DNA of 64,000 bases, from contig OZ022244.1 in the NCBI GenBank assembly GCA_963978895.1, positions 3,952,353 to 4,016,352 of the forward strand. The letters are read 5' to 3'. Each line of letters starts with the position of its first letter. Within the stretch, counting starts at the first letter, position 1. The notes beneath the pieces were generated by a model. That model was not told the origin of the DNA. It was given only the letters and a program-made list of their open reading frames with translations, and did no database searches. The position numbers were made by a program, and so were the translations under genes. The stretch comes from Erpobdella octoculata (taxonomy: Eukaryota > Annelida > Clitellata > Hirudinida > Erpobdellidae). Below, in pieces: positions 35,505 to 46,300 of this stretch.

Positions 35505-35547
35505 GGGCTCTGATGATGACAAACTAACTGTCGAAACGCGTTAGCCC
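35505..35547 (+). ncRNA. Hammerhead ribozyme motif 2
   Basis: Stem I GGGCT (35505-35509) pairs with AGCCC (35543-35547). Core CTGATGA (35510-35516), a T, stem II GACA/TGTC (518-521 with 529-532), GAAA (35533-35536), mini stem III CGCG, then TT (541-542). Both stems differ in sequence from motif 1 but still pair. Cleavage would fall after 35542. Confidence 0.72.
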
Positions 35548-35785
35548 TGTTTATTACTTTAAACTTATAAGTTACTCTTTTTAGTTTATTTTATTTATTT
35601 TATAACATAACTGTTTTTTTAAATTTTTCAAATTTTTTACAAATAAACGTAAATACGGCTGCAAACAAGGAATTCGTTAATAGTCTATCTTCCCAACAAC
35701 GGGCTTCCCTTCGACGTTTTGAGTCTTTGGCAAAAAATTAACAAATACAAAATGGGCAATTATCTTCAATGGAGTTTGTGTACAA

Positions 35786-35829
<44 letters not shown>

Positions 35830-36146
35830 CCGGATTGTTAATTTTACAATTAGAAATATTATTTTGTCTATGAAATTTGAGAATTTAGACAGTGTGTTGA
35901 AGTTGAGTGTTCGAGAGATAATAAAAGTTTGAAAAGACGTGCTGCAAAGAGAAATTGGAATTATCAAAAGAATTGTCAGAACCGGGCGAACTTCTACAAA
36001 GTGAGATAATTCAGTTTAGAGTCAAGTGAAAGATTATATTCAAGGAAGAATAATAAAGTTAAAATAAATTCGAGAAATATTGTGTTATAAATAACTTCGA
36101 CTTTAACGGTACGAATCGCTAGAAAGCATATTCCTCTACGTTTACA

Positions 36147-36164
36147 TTGGTGACCTTGACGTAT
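36147..36164 (+). other. Primer binding site, tRNA-Trp-like
   Basis: TTGGTGACCTTGACGTAT starts directly after the LTR. The 3' end of tRNA-Trp would pair with TGGTGACCCCGACGTGAT, so two C-to-T changes and an end mismatch are seen. tRNA-Trp priming is characteristic of the CsRn1 clade of Ty3/gypsy elements. Confidence 0.65.
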
Positions 36165-36246
36165 TTACGCATTTTCATCCGTAAATATATTTTCTGAAGT
36201 TGTTTGATCACAAGTGACCGAATTTTTTTTTTCTCTTTTGTGAAAG

Positions 36247-38117
36247 ATGTCTGACGAGAAATTCATTGCGATGGGACAGGCTCTAGGCTATTCCGGATTG
36301 GATTTAAGGAATTACGTCAAAGAGTTAAAGGATGAAGAAAGGGTTAAGAGAATGGAGGAACGGTAAGAAAAAAAAGCTCAGCAGGAGCGGGAAGATAAAA
36401 TAGCGCAACAAAAACGTGAAGATAAAATAGCTCAACAAGAACGTGAACGTGAAGATAAAATAGCTCAACAAGAACGGGAACGTGAAGATAAAATAGCTCA
36501 ACGAGAGCATGAATTGAAGAAGCTGGAATTAGAGGCCTTAACAAAAAAGAGCCAAAAGTAGAGGTAACAAAGATTCCATATCCAAAGTTCTCGGAAGGTG
36601 ACGACGTGGACGCTTTTCTGCTCCGTTTTGAGGCATTGGCCACGGCAAATGATTACCCAAAAAAGGGTTAGGGAATGCTTCTGGGTTCTCTGCTGAGCGC
36701 GAAGACATTGGAAGTGTTTGGCCAACTTAGCAATAGTCAGATGCAGGATTACGGGTCGGTAAAAGAGGCACTCCTTCGCCGTTTTGGGAAGTCGGCAGAA
36801 GACTACCGCATAAAGTTTCGAGAGTCAAAGCTTGAACCAGAAGAGACTTGGGAACAGTATCTGGTGCGACTAGATAGTTACCTCAGGCGCTGGGTGGATC
36901 TCGCGGGTACAAAAAACTATTTGTTTTTGTTTCTAAAAGAGCAGTTCTTTGGAAAGTGTCCGTCGGGAATGGCTGAATATTTGTTGGAGAAAGAAAGCGG
37001 TGACGTCAGTGAGTTAAGTCGCTGGGTCAACAAGTACAATCAAGCTCACCCAGTCAAAAGCTTGGCAAAAGTCGAAAACACAAGCAGGATTAGCGGAAAT
37101 CGTAGTCAACCAGACATTGACTCGGGAATAGTTGGACCACGCTGTTACAATTGCAATAAGCTGGGCCATATGGCAAAGGATTGTCATCAAGCTGGACATT
37201 TGGCGAGGGACTACAGTCAAGGCACTCAAGCAACTCCAGTCATGTGCCAAGCGCGTAGAGAGGCTAACTTGACACCACCATGCAAAGATTCCGGAGTGGT
37301 GAATGCATGCGCGGCCATGGTGATGGAAGGTAAAATGAATGAGGTCCAATTAAAATGTGGCTGCTTTTCACCGGTAATAGCGGATGGTAGTTTTCACTCA
37401 GGAGAAAATTTTAAATTAACCAGAGGGTTTGTGAACAAAAAACCGGTAAAGGTTTTGAGGGACACTGTCTGTACTGCCATAATGGTAAAGGAATCATTAG
37501 TGCACCCGCGTCAGATGACCGGAAGAAAAAGACCCTGTGTTTTGATCGACGGCACAGTTCGGGTAGCTCCAACAGCAGTGGTAAAAATCAAAACAGGCTG
37601 GCTCAGAGGAACCAGAGAGGTGGTATGCATGAAAAACCTACTTTGCGATCTCGTGCTGGGAAATGTTGAAGGGGTGAGAGGTTTTGATGCAATGGCTGCA
37701 GGAAAACGCTTTGGTCGGAAACCACAGAAATCCGCTCCCAACTACGACAGCACACAGAGGAATGATTGGGTAAATTATAGAAAAACGTCGGCTAACTCGG
37801 AGCTGTATCAAAGCAAAGAAAGAAACACGTCTGCCATTTCAAAGGTAGGAAATAAGGTTGAGGCAAAAGTTCAGGCTTTGAATCCGCCAAAAGAAAGACC
37901 AAGGCTCAATCTTCTGCCTAGAGGCCAAAATGGAGGGGTGGGGAAAGATGGAAAGTTGAATTCGGCAATCTTCGGAGATGCCCGCCCTGTTGACACAGCA
38001 CGCAGAGAGATAGAGATTGAGAATAAGTTGAAAGTAAACTACTTCAAAGGCAAGGAGAACATCGGTGCTGACTTTCTTAGTCGTAAAGAGAGTGACGATG
38101 TAATCAAGAAACGCTGA
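36247..38117 (+). pseudogene. Gypsy Gag-protease frame fused to RNase H end
   Basis: It starts at ATG 36247 (MSDEKFIAMGQALGYSGLDL), is stopped by TAA at 36364, continues with EDKIAQQERERE repeats, shifts frame near 36545, meets TAG at 36669 and is then open to 38117. Gag capsid text (EALLRRFGKSAEDYR, ETWEQYLVRLDSYLRRW) is followed by a zinc knuckle CYNCNKLGHMAKDC (37142-37183). The protease core reads LRDTVC instead of the usual DTG/DSG, so the catalytic triad is lost. After about 120 residues of linker the frame ends FKGKENIGADFLSR, the last RNase H block, showing an internal deletion of RT and integrase. Confidence 0.85.
36363..36515 (+). repeat. Gag coiled-coil repeat (24-33 bp units)
   Basis: GAAGATAAAATAGCTCAACA with a variable linker repeats four to five times and encodes (ER)EDKIAQQ units. 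Confidence 0.8.
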
Positions 38118-38146
38118 CGCGTTTCTTTTTTCGAAGAGGGGGGATA

Positions 38147-38368
38147 TGTAAGATGAAGATGATTCATCTTACGTATTTTCATAATATTTGTTTATTTTAT
38201 TTTATTATGTGTGCATTTTATAATGATTGGATATGTTGAAACAATAAGTCATATATATATATATATATATATATGTTTATATATATATGTATGTGTGTTT
38301 GTGCGTGTGTGTGTGTGCGCGCGTGCGTGTGTGTACGTGTGTGTGTTTATTATTTTTTTTATCTAGGA

Positions 38369-38438
<70 letters not shown>

Positions 38439-38729
38439 TTTTCCGGATTGTTAATTTTACAATTAGAAATATTTTTTTGTGTATGAAATTTAAGAATTTA
38501 GACAGTGTGTTAAAGTTGAGTGTTCGAGAGATAATAAAAGTTTGAAAAGACGTGCTGCAAAGAGAAATTGGAATTATCATAAGATTTGTCAGAACCGGGC
38601 GAAGTCAAGTGATAGATTATATTCAAGGAAGAATAATAAAGTTAAAATAAATTCGAGAAATATTGTGTTATAAATAACTTCGACTTTAACGTTACGAATC
38701 GCTAGAAAGCATATTCCTCTACGTTTACA
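38147..38729 (+). repeat. 3' LTR of the gypsy element
   Basis: 583 bp, TGTAAG...TTTACA, flanked on the right by GTAAT. The uninterrupted reference for the two insertions in the 5' LTR. Has two TA tracts (38250-38274 and 38376-38436). Confidence 0.9.
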
Positions 38730-38739
38730 GTAATGTTTT

Positions 38740-38880
38740 TTACAGGCCCCATGGAAAGCAACGATTTGACATGCTAGGTTTTCCGATATTGTGGGCTACT
38801 AGGCAGCGAGTGCGAGTCAAACCATAAAGTTTTCACATTCAATGTTAACACTCTACCAACTCAGCCAACATAGTATCAAA
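38740..38880 (-). repeat. tRNA-derived SINE (copy 2)
   Basis: Counterpart of 12726-12860; the A box on the minus strand is TGGCTGAGTTGG (near 38865), closer to the polymerase III consensus than copy 1. Confidence 0.62.
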
Positions 38881-39129
38881 AGGCGCCGAATCTTTAAAAA
38901 AAGTTCGTTGGGTCTACAAAACGTTCTTCGGGATATTGCCAAAATGTTTCTCGTGAGACCTGCACAGCCAATAACAAAGATTAATTTGAAATGGCCAAAA
39001 GCACTCAACAGTTGTGTCTAAATAAAACCCGAAAAGACACACCAAAGTTTACTTGTTTGTTAGCTTGCATATTTAAAAAAAAAACTAGTTCTGTTTGAAA
39101 ATAGAAAAAAAATGGGATGGAAATGGATT

Positions 39130-39290
39130 TAGTTTTTGTCTGTAGTCGCTTGTAGCCTTTCATCCTAATCTGGTCAATGAATGAGTACCAGTTTCGTGAC
39201 TTGGGATAATAGAGTTTGACACGACCTACTTTCTGATAAACATGTGGTTGGCAGGTGAAACTGTGTGATCCCAGATACGAACTAAAATTG
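39130..39290 (-). repeat. Interspersed repeat, relative of 60780-60950
   Basis: On the minus strand it reads GATCACACAGTTTCACCTGCC and later CACGAAACTGGTACTCATTC, matching the plus-strand text at 60808-60940 (GATCACACAGTTTCCTACC, CGCGAAACTGGTACTCATTT). The middle is shorter here. Probably a SINE or a 3' tail of one. It truncates the LINE at its 3' side. Confidence 0.6.
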
Positions 39291-40990
39291 GTTCCAAAAC
39301 TTAACCTTGTGGAACTCTGCTTGACACTTTTATCCAGTTAGATTGTTCTCCTCTCACTGCAACTCTTTGTTTTTTTGTTCAAAAACAAGTTTTCTAACCA
39401 TTTAAAAAGTTTTCTGATCATTTAAAAAGTTTTCTGACTATTTAAAAAGTTTTCTAACCATTTAAAAAGTTTTCTAACCATTTAAAAAGTTTTCTAACCA
39501 TTTAAAAAGTTTTCTAACCATTTAAAAAATTTTCTAACCATTTAAAAAGTTTTCTAACCATTTAAAAAGTTTTCTAACCATTTAAAAAGTTTTCTAACCA
39601 TTTAAAAAGTTTTCTAACCATTTAAAAAAATTTCTAACCATTTAAAAAGTTTTCTATCAATTCCTATTGCCTCAAGTTTGCTATTCAGTCTTTTGAAGGG
39701 TAGTTTATTAGAAGCTTTGGCAAAGTTAATGTAAATGACATCTACTTATGATACATCATCCAATGCATCATATGTGTCCTCAAACAAATCCAACAGATTT
39801 ATCAGCCAAGATTTCTTATTCATAAATCTATGTTGACTATTATCAATTAACTTGTGCATTTCTGTGTGTTTTAACATATCCTTTTTGACAATTTTTCCAT
39901 AACTTTACATATAATGCATGTCAAACTGACAGGTCTATAGTTACACGCCTCACTTCTATTGGCTTTTTTTAAATGTTGGAACAATAGTTGCATCTTTCCA
40001 GTCTTGAAGAATATCAGCTGTTAACATAAACTTGTTCATCAATCCTGAGAGTATTTCTCCAATCTCCTCTCTTACTTCAAATAAAAACTTTGGATAAAGT
40101 GCATCAATCCCTGGCGCCTTATCAACTTTTATTTTTTAGGTGTTTTTACTATTAGGTTTTTTGTAAAACTATCTTTTCTTATAACATTTTTTGTATCACC
40201 TTTAAAGACTTTAAATGCAGCAGGAGCATCCTGGGTATTTTCGTCATTGAAGACTGAACCAATATTATCATTCAGCTTATTTGTTATTTCTTTGTCATTT
40301 GTAATTACCTTTCTTCCTATATCTTTCAAAGGACATACTTTATTTTTTAATCTCTGCCTACTCTTCACATATCTAAACAAAACTTTTACTTTTTACTTTT
40401 ATGCTATCTTCAAGTTTTTGTTCATAATCTGATATAGCCAATCTAATTGTGTATTTTGTTTCTTTTCTTATCTTTCTGTATTTTTTTCAAGCAAATTTAA
40501 TGTTATTGAGTTTTCCTTGTTGTTGTCTCTGTACTTTTTCCAGGCTTTATCTTTGGCTATTTGTTTTTAATCATCCATGGATTTTTATTCTGTTCTGATT
40601 TCTCTGTTTTGGAACTTTATTTTCAATTATTTTATGCATACACTGGACAAATAAATTCCAAATGTTGTTAACACTTTTATCCTCACTTTTTGTATGTAAG
40701 TAATTTATTTTTTAAGCTGTTTCTTATTACACTGTAATCTGTTCTAAAGTAGTGGGAGCGAGTAATATTTTTGCAGCTCTGTTTGATAGCTAAATTATAT
40801 CTGATAATTTGATGATCGCTAGTGTCAAAACATTCGCAGACCCTTATCTTTTTTATCTGAAATGAATAATAGATCTAGTGTATTGTTGCTTTGAGTTGGT
40901 TCTTTAATTAATTGATTCATAAATTCATCTTGAATAAATTGCACAAATTGTCTATCTTTTTTAGTTTCCCCTTCTAATGTGTTTCAGTTT
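39290..40990 (-). pseudogene. CR1/Rex-like LINE relic (copy 2)
   Basis: The same element as 12993-14215, but it extends further into the reverse transcriptase: VDVIYINFAKASNKLPFKRL (about 39760-39700; first catalytic Asp region altered) and, beyond a minisatellite, WLENLFLNKK and SSRVPQG-like text (39390-39320, normally SGVPQGS). Stops and shifts are more numerous than in copy 1. In copy 1 the corresponding 39025-39795 segment is missing. Confidence 0.8.
39391..39650. repeat. 20-bp minisatellite, 13 units
   Basis: The unit TTTCTAACCATTTAAAAAGT repeats 13 times with a few changed bases. It grew inside the LINE reverse transcriptase segment encoding W-L-E-N on the minus strand. Not a CRISPR: there are no spacers. 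Confidence 0.95.
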
Positions 40991-41039
40991 ATATGGAAGT
41001 TAAAATCGGCTCATACACATTTTTTTATTTGCCCGAATC

Positions 41040-41130
41040 GGTCAAGCCAGTCGGTCAAACGCCGTACGAAGTCGGCAAATGCCGTACGAAGTCAGGCAAA
41101 TGCTGCCCGAAGTTGGGCAAATTCCGTCCG
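41040..41130. repeat. Short tandem repeat, about 22-bp unit (copy 2)
   Basis: Counterpart of 14236-14350, with four units such as AAGTCGGCAAATGCCGTACG. Confidence 0.65.
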
Positions 41131-41169
41131 AAGGATAAGCTTTTTTTTAGTCTATTATTTACTGAAGAT

Positions 41170-42463
41170 GGGCGCGAAATGACAATAAAAAATATTTTTA
41201 TAGATATAAATAGGATATGTATTAATAAAGAAAAAGTAATGCTGGTAACTTTTTATGGAACCATCGATGCGCTTTATGTTTTCTTCTTTCGCTCAACCCA
41301 GCGTTGGGAAAAGCTCAAAGCTGTCGTACCTGTGGTTTTAAAGTCTGACTCCGATACCAGTTGGAGCGCAAAAACGGAATCAGTAAAACCTGTTAACAAA
41401 TATCTCAAGAAAATAGTGTGAGTTTTCCAGAACATAATGGACGATGAAAGCGCGACTAGTGAAACTGAAAGCGACGCAAAGCAACTCTATAATCGAATAT
41501 TAACGCATGACTTTCTAACGCTGCAAGGGGTTTGGAACAAGATCTTAATTCGTATTCACTGCATTCAAAAAAGATTGCAGGACCCTAAAATGAACATTCA
41601 TGAAGCAGCTTAAAAGTTAAAAGTTTTCCAAAATTATTTTCATGATGAAAGAAAAGTGTAAGTTAGTTTATCACTGAGCGAAGGAATTCAAATTTGAATG
41701 AATGGGACATTGAATTTGAAAGACGTCAAAAAGAAAGAAAAGAATGAATGGCGAAACATTTAGAAATGCTGGCTTATCAGCTAAAGAATAACATGTAAAA
41801 AGTTATGAAAGGGACTGTCAACCGTCTATTCAATGAATTAAAAAATAGAAGCGTTCGTTTACAAGAAATTGATGAAACATTTGGATTTCTTCCTCATATG
41901 GAAGGGTTGTGTTTCAATGCCAAAACAAGCTACTTGAAAGATGGTTGTGAAAAATTTGGAAAAGTCTACAGTTGTGATGTGGATGGTCAAGAATAATATG
42001 AAAAAAGGTTGGATTTTAGAACGCTGCTAACAAGCCGAACCGAAAAAATATCAAGCCCCGAATATTTACTTAATTTTATAGTTCAGTATGAGATGAAAAC
42101 GTTTTTCCCATTATGCATATAGCATTGCAAATATTGCTGACAATCGCGGTTTCTATTTCCAGTTGCAAAAGATAATTTAGCAAATTAAAATTGATACTTT
42201 CATGTTTGAGAGCCTGGATCTTGCTTCACTTAGCATAGCATAGTACGAGAAATGACTCAAGAAATTGACTGATGATATAATTAAAATTTAGCGTCAGCTA
42301 AAGCAAGAAAAATAAATTTGTAATAAAGTGTTAATAGATTTAAGTTGTGGTACCCAATTCTAGAGTAGTTTTTTTAGAAAATAAAACGTAAGTAACCTAT
42401 CGTCGGAGAGGGGCGCAAGATCGGTGTTTGCCATAGGCGCCATTTACCTTAGGTACGCCACTG
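41170..42463 (+). pseudogene. hAT element and transposase relic (copy 2)
   Basis: Counterpart of 14516-15889. The transposase part begins at 41239 but is stopped at about 41419 and by further stops and shifts through 41990. The right end CCACTG is at 42463 with the half-site CATGTAGA after it (42464-42471). The left terminal repeat and its CATGTAGA are deleted. Confidence 0.75.
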
Positions 42464-42535
42464 CATGTAGATTCAAACTGCCGCTATTTAGGCTTACAGG
42501 CGAATGGTTTTCCGCAATACCAGCGCAACCTGCTA
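42464..42535 (-). repeat. SINE head (copy 2)
   Basis: Counterpart of 15898-15960, nearly unchanged. Confidence 0.5.
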
Positions 42536-42962
42536 CACCTCAGTACAGTTAACTCACTCTACTAATCTACTATTGGACTAGTGAACCGGAATAAAATCTA
42601 ACTAAATGAATTATTGTGGTTCGGACAGTCAAGATGGTATTGTAGCTGCTCAAAATCAATTTTTCTGTTTTCATGCAATATGATAGACATTTTAAACAAG
42701 GTGTTTTTCATCTTATTTAATTTTTTCTGAACATTTGAAACAAATTTATTACGTACTATTCAAAACAATCATATGCTCAAGAAAATTCTTAAATATTTTG
42801 TTAGTCGGCTTATCTTTAATGTTATTTTTTTCTTTAAGTAAACTTTGTTAGAACAACTAGAAAAAAATGGAAAGCCATTCAAGGAATTATTATTATAAAA
42901 ATATCTCAAGTTTTGAAATCACGTGGGCATTAATACTCGGCTTGTTAATTAAGAGATAGCTC

Positions 42963-43057
42963 TATATAAGACTTCATGACTTGACGATAGACACGCTAAG
43001 CTGATGATTTGTTCTGCACTGTAAAGATTTCCTCCAAGGAATAAAACGAATGTGAGC
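42963..43057 (+). promoter_or_regulatory. Core promoter and 5' UTR exon of LY6 gene C
   Basis: TATATAA at 42963-42969; untranslated exon ending 43051 before GTGAGC. Same layout as gene A. Confidence 0.6.
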
Positions 43058-43160
43058 AAATTTAACATATAAAAACAAACCAACGTAATGATTTTTAGGA
43101 TGCGGGTGTTTTTCTTTTGTTTGTTTTATGTTTAAAATACCAACTTTTGTAAATTTCAGA

Positions 43161-43344
43161 ATGAATAAACGGAATCTTTTTCTAATGGCGTGCCTGATGT
43201 TCTTCCTGCCTTTTTCAGCTGAGGGCATTCGATGTTACAATTGCTACAACACTACAGCATGTCATGATCCATTTACAAATATTAATAATTCTGTATTGAC
43301 CTGCAAAGGAAATTATTGTGCCAAAGGTACAGCAACTATATCAG
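43161..43344 (+). CDS. LY6 gene C, coding exon 1
   Basis: Signal peptide and first five cysteines. The acceptor TAAATTTCAG (to 43159) has a better pyrimidine end than copy A; donor TCAG|GTGAAT. Confidence 0.87.
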
Positions 43345-46300
43345 GTGAATAGAGCAATTTGATCCTAACTATTTTGTTCGGTTTAGTTTGATTTAAAATC
43401 ACAACGACATATTTATGATTTTTGATTTTGATTTGAAATCATATTTTGCCTGATTTAGTGATTTTGAAGCCTGAAAATCATTTTTACTAAACTTAAAAAC
43501 TTTCTTTTCATTGAAACAAAAATTTGCCAATTTAACGTGATAGCAAATGCCATGCAACTGCAAAAGTTGGCCACAAATGAAATCGGTTTTTTGACGGAAT
43601 ACAAAATTCTGATGGAATCATTAGCTATGACTTTATATCAGTTGCATATTGACAACGATTGTTACTATGGTGTGCCGTCGCCTATTTAGCTGAAAGGATA
43701 AAACACAATACATTGAAACACAAGGTAGCATGATACTGTGTGGTGTTTTAGAAAGTTTACTGTTGTGAGGATTTGAAAAGGGGTTAGGGTAGTTTTCATC
43801 TTGACATCACTGAAAGTAACATTAAAGAAGCAGTGCTGACTGCAGGGTCACACCTTGGTTTCAAGCTGAAGTGAGCCAATTTCTCGTTAACCTATAACGC
43901 AGCTTTTGATTAGTTCTGCAACAGCATTTGAAAACAACGTGTACAAGATATCTGAATAAAAAGAAGACAGGTCAGGAGCACCAGATGTCAGCGATGATGA
44001 CTATGGTTAAGGTAACACAGCAGCAGCTTCATCTCCATACAGATGCAAGTACCACATATTCAATGATAACTGACTACTGATACTCTATACTCAATAGTCA
44101 TGAGCTGATGTCCTTGATTAATCTCTGGTTGTCATTCCAGGTCTACCTTCTCTTACTTGTTGGATACAGACGGCGCCGTGATAAACCACCTTAACAGCAA
44201 CGCTTACCACATAGCAAAGAAAAGATTCATCAGACACAATGCTACAACTGCTTTGTCAGCAGCTGTGTAACGTCGTTTAAGCATTGCAGGTTTAATTGAG
44301 ACACCTAGACAAAACAGACTATTTTACGCATTATTCGAAAGGTTGACCATTAAAATCTAAACCAAAGCTTATTTTAAGTTATTTAAAAAAATAAAATGAC
44401 TATCGCTTTGAATTTTTGTACTATTTGATGCAGGTTAAAAAGATTTTTCGCTTAAAAATCAAACGGCATACAATTTATATTAATGAACGTTATTTATTAC
44501 CCTTATTCACACATCTTTTTTGATGTTCCACGTGGCCAGTCTTTTCTGATGCAATTTTGTCTTCCTTTTTCTCTATGGGGATCTTTATTTTTTTTTTCTC
44601 CACGCAAACTGTCCATTCTGCTAGTTTCCTAATTTTAATGGCATCTCTCTTTTTTCTCTACAAGAGCAATCTATTTTAACGTATTGAGTTTATTTATAAA
44701 AACAGTTTCTTATTTATTACAGAAATGAATCAACGATTTAATGGTTAAAAAAATGGTTATATGAATTGATTTCAAATGATTTTTAATACAGAAAAATTGT
44801 GATTTTGATTTTTATGTTGAGGGTTTTGATTTAGATTCAAAATCATAAAATAAATCGTTTCGCCCAACACTGATAAAAACGACTAAATTGTGACGTCATA
44901 TTTGAGGAGTCTGACGTTTTCTGAGAAGTGTGACAAAGGAGCTGTAAATGAATATATAAAAACAAAATTTTTATTCTGAAGGGCATTAAAAAAGAAAAAA
45001 AATCTTCTGTGATTATTCAAAAGCAACGGACGTTACTTATTTAATTACTATTATTAACGCAGAGAGACCACACAAGCAGAAATGTACGCCCCAACGGAAT
45101 ATATTAAAACAACTTCAGTGTACTTCAATTTTGATTATAATGTGTATATTATCATCAAAAATTAATATGCATGCCGAATTTTAGATCAATCAGAAAACGG
45201 AAATTAGTGAAAAATCGATTATAAGATTGCCGGGTAGCACAGTCCACGACAAAGTTGAGTAAAAGCGTGTAATATAAATACTTCTAAATGCACTAAAGAG
45301 AACAAAATAATTTTTGTGTGTTATCCGATTATATTTTTTAAATAGTTTAAATTATTATAAACGTGTGAAACTTGTTTAACAAACTCTTTCAGTCATAGAG
45401 AAATAACGAGTTAATTTGTTAAACACCAGGTTTCTTAACAAATCCCTTATATTTCTGAATTTTCCGGCTTTTCATTTATTGAAAAAAAGTTAAACTGAAA
45501 ATAATTTTTATGGAATTTATATATGTAAACATTTAGTCGTATTTGATTTGTGTTTGTTTTAAACATAGAAAAGTATTATTTTAAATTAAAATTTAATTTT
45601 CAAAAAATTTCAATTTTTAATTGACTGCATTTTTTTACTGAGATTTATCACACGCCTCTTCCAAGACAAGTCTTCATCAAAAGCGAGAAAATGTCCTTGC
45701 AGAGGCAGCCATATATAAGCGTTTACCCCTTTAGCAATGCGAGTGAACTCTTTGCTTAAGGGAGTTACGCTGGTGACCTAACGATCGACAGGCGAACGCA
45801 CCGGTCTGTCACCAGCGCCTGTTATTGTCACATAAACAAGCAAGTTAAACAGGTGTTAATATAAGGGATTTAAAAATAAACACGCATTTTTATAAATTGT
45901 TAAATTATTTAAGAAATATAATCGAATAAAACAAAAAAATGATTTCTTTCTTTTCAGTTCATTTAGAGGTAAAATTGTTTTTATATATTTTCACTTTACG
46001 GTTTTTAGTCTTAATGCAAATTTTATAAAATCTTACTTATGTAACTTGTATAAATTCAATGGAACTTTCCCATCCGTTTCACTTTTAAGAAACATGGGTG
46101 AAGTTGCTATCAAGCTAGCTAGGCAACTTTGAACAGTGGCAAGAGGGTAGCTAAAGTCTGGCATATTATTGATTTATCCTTTGTATTGTTAGATTTATAA
46201 GAAAAATACGGAGAATATTATTAATAAGAAAAATAGGGAGAATAAAAATCTTAACAAATATTTACAGAAATCATCCTAAAGTGGCGGTAAAGCGTTCGCC

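Larger units (their letters stand above)
34821..35788 (+). mobile_element. Penelope-like retroelement end 2 (in TA tract)
   Basis: A 968-bp segment absent from the 3' LTR, inserted in the second TA tract of the 5' LTR. Layout equals that of end 1: ORF ending NITMRRRR (stop 35168-35170), AT-rich 3' sequence with a T16 run, a hammerhead motif (35505-35547) and a 241-base tail. The tail contains a short frame (ANKEFVNSLSSQQRASLRRF) that could be the start of a following unit, as in the tandem arrangement typical for Penelope-like elements. Confidence 0.55.
33680..36146 (+). repeat. 5' LTR, interrupted twice in its TA tracts
   Basis: LTR pieces are 33680-33828, 34682-34820 and 35789-36146, which line up with the 3' LTR. 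The middle piece has the distinctive GTGTGTGCGCGCGTGCGTGT tract (34745-34785) also in the 3' LTR (38305-38340). It has one 30-base segment (about 35992-36021) absent from the 3' LTR. Confidence 0.85.
33680..38729 (+). mobile_element. Ty3/gypsy element (CsRn1-like) with nested insertions
   Basis: The left LTR starts TGTAAGATGAAGATG (33680) and ends CTACGTTTACA (36146), swollen by two insertions; the right LTR is 38147-38729 (583 bp). GTAAT flanks both sides (33675-33679, 38730-38734), and copy 1 keeps the single GTAAT empty site at 12716-12720. The primer site is at 36147 and a purine tract GAAGAGGGGGGATA at 38133-38146. The interior has gag, zinc knuckle and protease but then jumps to the last residues of RNase H, so RT, most of RNase H and integrase are deleted. 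It inserted after the duplication. Confidence 0.92.

Noticed and set aside
39391..39650. CRISPR-like regular repeats
   Set aside because: The units abut without spacers and the window is eukaryotic. The same holds for 52934-53120 and 29896-30010.
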